A stretch of 64,000 bases of DNA, taken from the NCBI GenBank assembly GCA_947623455.1, contig OX392538.1:27217001-27281000 (forward strand), read 5' to 3'. Origin of the DNA: Mimachlamys varia (taxonomy: Eukaryota; Mollusca; Bivalvia; Pectinida; Pectinidae). The translations under genes and the position numbers were made by a program. Position 1 is the stretch's first letter; every line of letters begins with the position of its first letter. The notes beneath the pieces are model-generated. The model did no database searches and was not told the DNA's origin. It saw nothing but the letters and a program-made list of their open reading frames with translations. Below, in pieces: positions 1 through 13,000 of the stretch.

Positions 1-901
1 AAAAAGCACAACCTTTTTGTTTTCACAGCAGATCAGAACTTCATTGTATTTGTATTTCCTTCTTCTTTGGTCTTGTGTATACTTACATGCAGGATATGTT
101 AGGTATATGGTTATTTTGTTATTGACATCCTCGAACACTAAAGTCCGAAGTCGTATCACATTATCTAAGGAGTCATTCGTGATCCCTAGACATAATCCAT
201 ATAGTTTATATCTATTGTCCAACAACATGATGTACAACAATTCAATAGCTGATAGTTTTGCGAAAGGAAACACAGGGAAGTTATCCTAGACATTCGCAAA
301 TCAAGAATCACATTAAATTTCACCATTGAAAGCTTTCTCATTGTCGACACTTTAATATTCACTGAACTGTGACGTATAAATAGAGGGCATGCGAGGTTAC
401 ACAGCGAGTGGTTGGTGGATATGGAATTTGTTTCACTCGAGCTGATTATTTTTTAAAGTTAAAAAAGACACAAGCTTTGGCGAGTGTGTTTTGTAACTTT
501 TAAAAATAATTAACGAGAGTAAAATAAATTTTATATCCAATAACCACGAGTCGTTGACCTGTTTCTACCATTATAATATATATATGGTAGTGGCAGTGTC
601 GCTTTCTTGAGTGAACCGCGGAATATTTGAACGAAAACACATCATCTCGTATATATTTCCGCCAAATAGTTACGACGTCAACAATCAATGTCAACGTCAA
701 TAATCCACACGTGGCATTAAACAACGTGATTTCCGGTCAAAGTTCAACTTATCAGCCAATTAAAAGTCAGGAAGGTCATATACCACATTATGTTTTACCA
801 ACATTCAGTACGTTTACGCTGTGGACTGAGAGTGGAATAACACAGGGTATTGCTATAGAAATATTTTTATATAATACAATCTGCTCTCCACATAGACTTA
901 C

Positions 902-1021
902 TCTTTTCATCGTCTAGAATTGCTCCGACCATTTCCAGGACACACGAATGTCGCCCAACCTTTGTGCCAAAGAAGTTGATCTTAGCCGTCATCAGGACCG
1001 CGTCCTCTTCTGTGTGATCGC
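902..1021 (-). CDS. RTK-like gene exon 18: kinase subdomains III-IV
   Basis: It starts after TTTCTCCAG and encodes DHTEEDAVLMTAKINFFGTK, then VGRHSCVLEMVGAILDDEK. The G-x-H-x2-V-L-x3-G-A pattern is the subdomain IV signature of receptor tyrosine kinases. The next exon is not visible in 1-900. Confidence 0.88.
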
Positions 1022-4000
1022 CTGGAGAAATAAAAAAATCTCTGTCGTTACATATACGATCAAAACAAGATGTTTTAGTATAAATATGGGTTTATTTTCG
1101 TTACAAAGATTTTGAATAGTTATATACTGAATAGGGGATTTTTTTCTTTTGATAGGCAAAGCGCCATTTGGAAGATATAAAATATACAATTCATCTCCAG
1201 CATACACGCATACATACACACACACATATGGAGATATTAGCCAGGTGGTATAGGACAAGTAGTTAGCGCCTGATAAGGCAGCTCCTGCGAACTTCTCAGA
1301 ATTGTATATGATAGAACTGTATGTGTTAATTGTATTGATTGAATAAAAATTGTATATCTATGTACTGTAAAGCGCTTTAGAGTGGCTTATGTTAGCTAGA
1401 TAGAGCGCTATATCAAATATTGTATATTATTATTATTATAAAAGGTATAATTGACAAACAAATGATTGTTAAATTGCAATATTAAACAATACTTCGAATT
1501 ACTGGAAATTCAACGCACTTTTTAAAGTCTTTGCTACCACAGCTGACTGCTTTCCAGATTGAAGTAGACTAGCTTCATATATTCTGGCAAACTTGCCGAC
1601 AAGGATTAAATTGTTAAGTGTCAAATCCTCGGGACGAATGATCCATTCTGGAGCGTGTTCGTACGTCTGGTGACCATACATGTATATGTCATCTTCATCG
1701 AATCCCCCTGTCTATGATACAAAAAAAAGAAATGTAAATTTGATTTGTTCAGTTGCTATTTTCTTCGGATCTCTTTCAATCCGTCATCCGTTTGTTTTGT
1801 TGATATCCTCACGAGAGCCAATAGGAGGTCATATTTTACAATTTGTCAGATCATTCTTGAAAAATGAGAGAACATGCTGGTAAACGAAATGGGTTACTAC
1901 AGAGACGTTCTCTGTATGGACGGTTGTTTATCATAATTAGTAAAGTTTTGCTCCTTAGGACTATTCGTTCTCCCTTGGGGACAGGGTTAATTTTGCTTTT
2001 GTTTATATAGGGAAATGACACGTTTGGTTATTTTTGTAAAACAAACTCTTCTCCAGACTCAGGGTAACAACAGCTGATTAAGCTTCCTAGGCAATTAATG
2101 ATTAAACGTATGCATTCGATATGGCACTGGATCCTCTTGTTAAAGAGATATGACCGATAAAACAATGGAAGTATCTTGAAATATTTTCTTTCCATTAATT
2201 AATTTGTATCGCTTTCTTTATTACGATTGTATATAAAGGTTCTTTAAAGGACATATTCTTTTATTACATGATAGTTTGGTAATTGTTTTATTTCATTAAA
2301 TCCTATTCAATTGAAAAGCACACTTGTGGTAGCATTCACCTTGTAGCTTGCAAGCCCATCAATGCCATGTCCTCTTCGGATGGTTTGGCGCATTGAACGT
2401 ATGCCTTCCTGGCTTCTTTCCCTGACCTTCTGTAGACGCCCAGTCCTTTGCAAGAATATCACAAAGGCTATGAAAGCCAGGACGAGTATCAAACCTATTG
2501 AGTAGTAGGAAAACATTGGTAAATGGCGGATTCTCCACGCACGTTTTGCAGGACCAAACGATTCATAAAAGGTCAATATTCATAATATTTCTCTCGCAAA
2601 TGCTAAAACGGGTTTGTATATAAAAAAAAAAGAAAATCCTGTGAATTTTGTTATCTTCAAACTGTTAATGCCATATTTGAGCTAATAATAACCTACGTAG
2701 AAAAACGCCTGCGATTGGTTTGTAAAACAAAGGTAATAGAGATATTTATTTTGTCGAGGAGAAAGGACAACACGGTTTTTTTTTAAATTAGGATATTCCA
2801 AAGACATCAAAGCTAAGGAAATCGAATAATCACTTGGAATATTGTGTTATTCACTAATATCTACAGTCTACACTGACATTCACTCGATAACCATTATCCC
2901 GCAAACCAGAGTTATTTTCCAAAAACAATACTTGAGATCGTGCCAATTTTCTATGACGTCGACAGCAATACATGTATGAGGAACTATTTAAGTTATCCAG
3001 TTAGAGTCACATTTGTATGACGTCAGCAACAATGAATATGTGCGGAGTTAACTACGGCTTATGCAAACGTCATGGTGTTACATTTATTGAACCGTTTTTT
3101 GAAAAGAAGTCCCTGTCCGCAGATGGGGCTATACTGAACAGAAAATTTATGAACCGTTTACAGAAAAATACTGTTAATATAATAATTAATCTTTGATTTT
3201 GTTTAGTTTATGAGATCATAAATCTAATGCAACAGTCGGTAAGTTTAACGTAAACGAAAATCGTAAAACGTTAACGCAATTTATCTCGTGCTCATGCGAT
3301 TTATGATCTTTTATACTAAACAAAATAAAGGATAATCCTGGATTATTTTATTTCGTCTCATTCAATAATCCTGAAATAAATCTAAGTCTTTCCGTCACTC
3401 AGTGCTGATACTCACTAACAACTATCCCTGGTATTGCACCACCTCCAAGAGCTGCCGAATGGACGAGCCGCTCCTGAAACTTCCTTGCACCTGAATGGAA
3501 TAAAATATGTCTTTTTGATTAAACTGACACAGTGATTGGTATTTAATTTTGTTTAATGTCCTGTCTTCAGCTGGGGACACTTAAGTGAGACATCCTGGTA
3601 CTGTGTTCAGTGAAAAGATTATGGGAATATCGAAGCGTCAATATAACTTAAAGGAGAACTCGAAATCGAATAAATTAATAGAAAAAAAGGAGCAAAGGAA
3701 ATATACACGGAGAGCCTTGAAAACGTACAAGAGATTAAGGGTACGAGGGTCAGAGTAAGCGTCTCCTGATTCATCGACGACGACGGCACCGGCCATATAA
3801 CCAGGAAGTAGTCAATACGATGTCAAATTGGGCAATTGTTTCTTGTTCGTACAAAACGTCGTTCAACACCCATTAACATAGGGTTTGGGCTGCAAAGGGA
3901 AAATTAGCTAAATTTCGCTATAAAACGGGGCCCCGTGCGGACAATAGTTGAATCGCTTATTGCTTTTTTTCTGTTTGGATAAAAGTAGTTTGACCAAATG

Positions 4001-7000
4001 TAGTCCGGAACATCCTTTGGTGAAGTCTATTACTAAATTTGGGGGTCAGCATATGTGTGTGTTACGTCATCTTTATATAGGTGATAAGGCCATTGTTCAA
4101 ATCTTGAGGCATACTAAAGGGACGAAAACCCGATTTTGTATAAATGCTTGGGTCTGAGGAGGTGAAATAGGAGAAATACAAATATAAAATATTTGACTTT
4201 CATTTGGACAGCATGTGTAACCCTTTATTCTAGCATGCATTATGACCAATAACAGAATCAATATATGGTCGTTTCGGATTTTGAGAATGAGTTGCTTGAA
4301 GATTTTAAAAGATTTGTACTATATGATCTAGTAGTCCTTCATCCTTGCGTGTTAGTTATCCAATATCAGTACCCTCGGTCATTTAGTAAGTGAGAAATAG
4401 CTTGAAGTTATTAATACACCTTACCCCTGAGACCTTAAAGTACGTCAAGGTCATTTAATTAACATACATGGTAGCCCTTCATCCAAGCACGCGCTACAGG
4501 CCCAGGAGAGAAGATGGTGCTTGAAGATTCCAATACATTTGACACCTGTGACACGACATACGCTCACTTTTCCTTCATGCAGGTCAGCCAATAATTATGG
4601 TTAATCAACTTATTTTCGCGGCGACTTAATATCGCGTTTTCATATGAAAGGACTATTTCCCGGTGATATGATTTCGGGATAAATACGGTCATAAATCCTG
4701 AACATAATACAGTACAATACTCCTTCAATTGGCAAACCTCTGATTGAAACTATTTCGCGAGGATTAAATTTCGCAAATTTTAATCAACCGCGAAATACGC
4801 GAAAATTAATCGCACGCGAAAATAAGTTGGTTTACAGTAAGTTTTTAAAGTTTATGTCTGTATGAAGGACAGTATTGATATTATAATCTAATGTATACAT
4901 GCGTTATTTCTTAGCAAATACAAGAAAAATCATTAATACAGATGTTTAGCATAGAGCTTTTTCTTTACATCGCTATGTAGATGCCTTTTACTAATTGTCG
5001 TCGATATTTTGCTAGAATGGTTACAAAGTGACTTTTAATTAACGGTAGTCTATTGATAACGACAAGAGTAAACTTGGACATAGAGAAAAACATCAGAAAG
5101 AGCAATGAACATGAGTGCCATAACGAACCATGTCAAGAAAGAAAGTCATTTAATGAACTGCGAACAAACAAAGTACTTCGATATTGAGAGTTACCAGCGA
5201 AAGCGCGAAGTGAATAAGGCCATCTAGATACGTAAACCGGGACCCATAATGAAACGATCGACTCAGCCAGCTGGTTAACGATACCGTGTTGAACAAGGGC
5301 AAGTGGATTTAAACTTAAAGTTACAATAAGTATGAAACAAATTATCCAACAAATGTTAATCACTCTTGTCGGCCCGGCAATTAGCGCGCGAGATGGTCTT
5401 ATAGTGGGAGGAAACCGGAGTAGTCAGCGATAACCGACCTAATCGGGCAGGTGACCTTATATCTTTTTATGGCCGGTCAGGGAATCAAACCCTACCCATC
5501 TTCCTGAAAGGCAAGTATGCTATCCACTTCACCACCCGACTACTCACAAGGGGAAGTAACTCCCGTATCACTCGTGTCACCAGTGACCACGCAGGTAGAA
5601 CTTTATCTAAACTTCCTGAGTAGGAATATTTGTTTTTACATAGCAGTGATCTAGAGAAAAAAAGCTCCATACGGCATTTATCATATCGATAACAGCTTAA
5701 CGTCACGTGATATTTCACGATTTCAGTTTTTATAATCAACATGAAATATTACTTACAGTAGTCCATCCCATTCAAGCTTTGAACGTTCGCGATCTGTAAC
5801 AAAAACAATAGTTTCATTAAAAGTCTTAATGCTTCCCTCATTGTTAACAACAGTGTTGAGATCACTTTATATAGCATAAAGTTATAAATGTCCCGTATCG
5901 GTACAATTGAACCAGACATTAAAATAGTATGAAAAGATCTCAAGCAGTACTTAAGGTTGATGATTCGTTATCAATATCACGTTATTCTGATAAATCTTAA
6001 TCAATATGCAAATCATGTGTTGTGTACGACACAATAAGTATAGTCATCAGCATTATTCAGAATAGTTTTGAACATAGGAAAGAATTCTTATCTTACATGT
6101 TTTGTTTTAGTCATGTAAAATCTTAAATTTAAACCATTTCATTATGTAAAAATAACTATAAGAAAACTTTTAAAAGGAATTGTTCTACATACGCAATTAA
6201 TTAAAAAACATCTCTCCCAAATATAACCGTAAGAAAAAATCATTAACTTATTATGTGTATCGATCATAGTGGCTTTGTAAAACAAACGCTATACAAACAA
6301 GTACGTAATTCATAGTAAGTGCATATCAAAATTGCAAAGCGTATTACTAATGTGTTTGACAGGAATCAGGAAAAAGAATATAGGCCTTTCCAGAAAGTGT
6401 TGATATTTTCATTCATTGGCTGCAATGGTTGATACAAAACGGACTTCTGGGTAGTGTTTTTGCTATAATGTGGCGCATGTGACAATCGGGTGACGTCATG
6501 ATTACATGGCGCGATTGTTTTTTCAAAAATACGTCCCTGTGAACCCATGATATGCTAAACAAGGGAGATAACAACACTTTTAAGACAGGCATATAATCAT
6601 AAATGTAACAAAACCTGCTGTTGAACTGACATGGTAAGTTGTCCGAAACTGCCTTTTTTAAAATTTGGCACTCATTGTCTTAGAGTCACATGATCAGAGG
6701 GTGATTGCTATTTCAGTGTATTTTCAAACGTTGACACGGACAGGAGGTGTTAGTGACAACATGGAACATCAACGTTGAGAACGTGAGTGAAAAATGCATG
6801 TAATAACGTTAAACTCACAGTATATTCAATGGATCTGTTCTCCATGGCCTGGTTGAAGGCTGTGAGTGTCATGACGTAGTGAGTTTCGGTATTCTCGATA
6901 CGAGGTTCATAAAGAATACAGTGATCAAGGTCCAGTTGATATTCTTCAGCAAAACACTCTCCTGAAGCAATACAATAGCAGTCTCCAGACAGTTCACATT

Positions 7001-10000
7001 CGTCCCTCGTGTTCTGCAACAAATGTTAACACAACATACTTGGTCATTTGATACAAAAAAAAATCAGAGAATACCTAAGCGTCATCAAAACCATAATCGA
7101 AACTCGAAATCCATTAAATTAGGAGCAAAATATGAACAAAGAAGGATTTACATAGATACCCTTGTAAATGTACGATAGAATACGACCAGGGGTTCCGAAG
7201 AGAAATACTCTTCTGCTTCATCGACGACATCGCCAAGTAAATCTTTCTCACAGTGTTAACAGTGGCATCATCCCTATCACAAAGAAGCACACTAAAGAGC
7301 ATAGAAAAAAGTCCATCTTCGTATAACCATGAACATTGTAGTTATTCTTCCCTGTTGAATGCTAAGCAGGGGTATGGTATTGTAGTGAGATTACCCAATA
7401 AAATCGGCTTCAGGTTCACAGGGAGACCAATAATGTACCATTATATCATGCCTCCGGCACACACCTTTTCATTACACTTCTTCCGATAATAATGTATACT
7501 TACATTAACTGTTTCTTTGGACAGAGGCGTGGCCTCATGAAGAGGTATGTCAATAGTTTCCTGCGTGATATTGTCTCTGAATGACCACGTTACCATAGCA
7601 ATACCGCTGTCGGTATCCAACGTCCGGAGTAGGATCCTGCATATAAAGATAGCTATAATGTCCATAAGTGTTTATAATGTCCATAAGTGTTTAAATGCCC
7701 ATAAGTGTTTATAATGTCCATAAGTGTTTATAATGTCCATAAGTGTTCACGCAATAAAACGAATATAACAAACGATAAACACAAACAGTTCAATTATATC
7801 GATTGAAATTTTAATCTTGAAGTTCACAATCGGAGGGTTTTGTAATTATAAACCGCTTCGTAGTTTATTAAGAATACAATCCGATATTTTTTGTTCAGAG
7901 TTATTCCTTAATATTTTTTTTTCTACAAACTCCCTGTGTAAATTCACATTTATGGTTAGACTCTTTCCTCTCAGAAATCTTTACGCAGTTCTATTATCAA
8001 ATCAAAAGCGACGTTACAAATGGTGACGCATTTTTTACGCCAATGAAAATGCCCTATGCTAACAGCTGCGACATTTAAAGACGTGCTTTCTTGTGTTATA
8101 TAAATGTGAATTTTTTTATGTGTGAACGTGTCTATTTATGCAGGCGACAGGGTAAATGTTTATTAGGTTTTGTTTACAACACTTGTTCATTAATTGGTGT
8201 TCCTGTTCTTAAATAAAGACTGTGTACCATATGATTACTGTCCTATGAAATTTTCCTTCAACATTCGTATTTACCGCCCAGTACCTAGTAAGCCTTCCGC
8301 ATCTGTTATAATATTTATCATGTTGTTTGTTAATCTTTAACAATGTTTGCCCTAATTATAAACGGCGAAAATACAAAAATATATCTAAAGTAAGCTTTGG
8401 TTGGAATACAAGAAACTACAAGCTGTAATTAAACCAAAAATTGGAAAAAGGTATAGTTATGTACCTGCTTGAAATCTCGTCGAAATCCCGTTGAAAGTTT
8501 GCCACTGCGATAACTGGAGGAGAATCATCAAAACACACCATCCCTTTGTCTATCGCAGTGTTACCAATGATATCGTCTGCTCGAACCCAGGTCAGGACAC
8601 AGTCTCCTCGTGATACACTTTCGTTGACAGTTGCCGTCGTCGCTATACCCATATTGAGCGTAAACACTGTTGGCGGTTGAGGATCAACACCATGCAGAAA
8701 ATTCTCCACGTGTAATTGAAATCTAAGGGAAAAAACAATGTTTAAGATGGTGTATTATTATAAGAACAGATAGCAGAATTATAGACTGACAAAATAGCAA
8801 GTAAACCATAATTCAAATTCATATTTTAACAATAAATAAGTTGATAAACAATGACTGAAGTCCCACAATTACGATAGTTATTGCAACGTAAAGTTTACGA
8901 CATAAATTGTCTTAAAACTTCTACAGGATGTTTTCAGGGTCTGATTGATGTGAAATGGAATGTGGTGAAGTAAGGCAACTAATGAATCATAACAGTAATG
9001 AAATGTGACGTAAGTTTTTTTTAAAAATCAAAACAATCTTTAAAAGGTATTAGGGACACGGGTTATTCTAGAAAGTAAGGCATGGTCTTCTTCATCCCTA
9101 ACACCTGCCAAGTAAATCAAATCAAACTAAAATAAGCAGATAGAGTATTGCTGAGGCAATACATGTCCCATACCGGCCCATGTAGGCGATTAAGATGCAA
9201 TGATTCATTAAACAAATGACAGGGACTTAACCTAAATATTCCAATGATGTATCTGTATACCACAATTCAGTTCAATATGTGCACACGTTACAGAAATAAT
9301 GAACAGAAAGTGAATTATCAGATATTTTCTAAATCCAAGGGCCGTAACTATGTAAAAAAATCATTCAGCCGTAACCAAAGCAAAACTTGACCTAGAGATC
9401 CCCATGGTGTATCTATATACCTAATTTCATTTCGACAGGTGCCCACGTTGCAGAGAAAATGCTCGGAAACCCCAAAAAGGAGATAGACTGACGGACAGAC
9501 GGCAGATAAACTAATAATTTTAACCATCATAAAACAGAATTACATACCGTTCGTATAAACAGCGTTTAAATGTATATTACCTTACAATGCCATTGACATT
9601 TGGTATACGATCACTTGTTCTGTTGGCAAATGGATTATGTAGCTCTTTAGAGACCGCCTTCTCTACGGTATCAAGATATTTGTTCTTCAGTTGTGGCGGG
9701 TAATCTCTTACACTCGCCAATAAGCCCCCTTCCTTGTGAATTTTATTGACGAAGTGTCCAGTCCAATCAACGTCAATGGGCGTCTTTCCCCTTTTGTTTG
9801 TTACCTGCCACTGGTAATTCGACTCCTTAGAGGCACTTGCAACATGCAAAGGATGTGAGGAATCCATAGATATATCGGAAGTAGCGTCATACAGAAATAG
9901 CTCGCGGACATATCTGTAAAACAGAAATGTTATTTTCAAAAAAAATCTACAGAAACAAACAAGAGGAAACGTATGTAGGTATTGGACTACCAGAGAAAGT

Positions 10001-13000
10001 GTCAGTGTTGGTATTTTGTTCAGCACGAACAGAAGGTAAACAAAAAAGAATCATAAAGGACCTAAGACATTATGCTAACTTGGCTCGACTGTAATAAATG
10101 ATAAAAGTGTTATTCTCCTGTCATTTGTATAATCTGTAAAGGCAACCCTATATCAACACCCATTACAGAAGAAAGTCAATAGAGAAAAAACAACAAAAAG
10201 CACAAGAGAATAAGACAAGGTGTTCCGGAAGAGTAAGCGTCTTCTGCTTCATCGACGACACCCGCCAGAGATTACTTTTGAAATAATGTAGAATTACAAT
10301 CAAAAGAATTGATGAATGTTTTTGGCAGTGGAGCATGCAGAATGAGTAGGTAGCTTCATTTATAATCAAGCCGCCTGTTGATATTCACATGTTTAAATTC
10401 ATATTTAAAATTCTCGTCATATCAGTAACGAATTTTTAGGTTTGAAACAGTTGAGCAGTTAAGCTTGTGTGTGCGATGAGAGGAGGCTGCGGTACGTTCT
10501 TGTAAGCTTTCTTGTGATAGTTCGGAGGCCCCTGGCAAACTATCACAAAACCTGGTCATATCATAACGAAAACGATTGATCGGAAATTACAGTTCCCAAC
10601 CGAATGTGACCGCCTCAATAGCGGAACCCATGATCGACGTAGTGGCTCGATGATATAGGTCAAATGTCAAAATGTAGGTCAGAGTGACTCACCGCTGATA
10701 CATGACACCAGGTCCTACTACGGTGTACCTACACCCCAAGTATTGAAGTCGTGTGGCTTGAAGCGCATGAAATAGAGCGCAGACAAATGTGCGCTTTTAT
10801 GTTAGTCAAAGGTCAAAATGTTGGTCAGTCGTTCTACCTGTAGAAATGTCGGTATTATTAACAGAAAGCACAATGACTGCCAAAAGCATCTTCTGCTTCA
10901 TCGACGACACCCGCCATGATAAATCTTTGTCACATCCAAGTGAACACCAAGTTCTCAAAATGAGAACCGAGTATCATTGTCAAACACAACAAGTAAACAC
11001 ACTAATGAGCATACTCAAAAACCTCCATCTTTATATCACTTAAAGATACAGAATATTTCTCAATGAGACAAAGATGGCGACCATAAAACTTAGATCTTAA
11101 AACGTAGATGTTGAACTCACGATCCAGTTTGGTGGGGCAGAGGTCACAAAATGTCAGAAACCTTAATCACTATGCCTCCGCGCCCCCTTTTCCGAATACA
11201 CAATATTCAACTTCATGAAATAAACCATTTTCGAAACAAAAAAATCACTCGTTCATTGTATTTCATTTTCCCAAAACGCACTGTGTGATAGTTTAACATG
11301 GTAATGTTTCGAAATATAATACTACTAACTATTTTTCCTATATGATTTTATTTTGAATGAACACTAGATATATACATTAAACAATTTCACTTACCTGGTG
11401 TTGTTGGCTCGGTCTTTGACGCCAAGTATAGCAGAATACATTCCGGGTTCGTTCGGAGTGATGGTGTATTCGTTGGCATTTACGTCGAAAGTGTTTGTAA
11501 ATGTTGGCTTCATAGGATCCTTCTCCAGCAGGAAAATACCACCGCCACTCAATTTGAACACCTCCAAAATGTAGGAGTCTAGCCCAGAAAGGCTGTCTCC
11601 CCATCCAGACCATTTCAGAGTGACAGGATTCTGAAAAGAAAATGAAATAATATGTTCATCAAGTTTTCATTCCAACAGGTTAAGGCAATAAATAACTCGT
11701 TCAATTTGAATAATGCTCATCACCAGTTATACAAGGACAGACTGTAAATATAATTGTTATTAGCAACACACATTTAATCATATTAAGTTCAAGAAATATG
11801 TTCAAATGCATGAAAAAATCACACACAAAAAACATTCAACATTACAAGTTCATGTATTGATAATTCATTATATTTCTCATGGAGAAAATCAGGTTAACAT
11901 ATTACGACATTCTTGGCAAGTAAGTCACATAATAAAAATATATTACCCGAGTTATGTCGTTCACGACTTGTAATGGCGGCTTGGGGCGGACTGTTCCACA
12001 AGCGCTATCATCCCTACAGTGGTATGGCGGTATGAAATCAAACTTCATTCTCAGTTCCTTGGCGTCGGTTTTACCGTCGAAATTTGTCCTACTGCCATCA
12101 CTTAGTCTCATGTATCCACCGCTCGTAACTTCAAATCGCATGGTAAACCTAAATAAACAACAAAGTGGTGCACGTAATGTGTTTTGGTTGGCCCTTCCAC
12201 AGGTGTAGAAACTTTGTTTTCGATTTCATTGTTTTGTATTTGAATGATCCCTGATCCGTATTATTAGCAACTGTCTTGTGATTAAGGATTTCACACTGAA
12301 GTTAAAACAATCATTTTTCTTAATTTTGGATTGAATGTTTGACGTAACGCTTTTTGTTAACAAAGGTAATCTAAAATGGCGGTTTTTGTCGGACGACGGA
12401 TGGCGTAAGAACGGTCGGAATAGATATGGCGACCCAAGGCCGATTTCAGTGATCAAATGACGGTCAATAAAGGTGTAAGTTTGGCACTTTGACTGACACC
12501 ACAGAAATGTTTATCCTTTATTAAACATCCCACGTGTGTGCGTATAAACTCAATGATTGCAATAACTTACACGTCACCGTTGTCAAGCCGATATCCAAAG
12601 AAAGGCACGTGGTCGTCACACCTGACTACTCCAGGTTCTAGCTCTTGGGTTGCCCTATGGCACATGACCGTTTTCGTTTGGTTCGCAACATCACGGGATG
12701 CTTAAAAACAAAAACACAATTATTATGAAACAGATGAACCGATAAAAGTATTTATATTGTAGTATTGCAAACACATAGACACTAAAATACAGTCAAAAAG
12801 TGTCGATATTTTGGCATATCTACCTACTTAATGATGATATACATGACTGCTTGCATGCTTCTCTTGACTGAAGGGTTCCCAACAAGACCATTCATGTGTT
12901 TAAATTATTTTGTTCAGGTTACTTTGAATTGAATTCCCTCAAGTAGGCAATTTTATCAATAAACAATTGTTATAGTTTTTTCCATCTATGGAACATGCTT

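Noticed and set aside
5472..5546. tRNA gene candidate
   Set aside because: It has A and B boxes, but the body continues as a SINE shared with 37.8 kb, and the tRNA fold is not kept.
11377..11613. Minus-strand frame MVWMGRQPFW...
   Set aside because: It is out of frame with RTK-like exon 9, whose splice-consistent frame reads NPVTLKWSGWGD.
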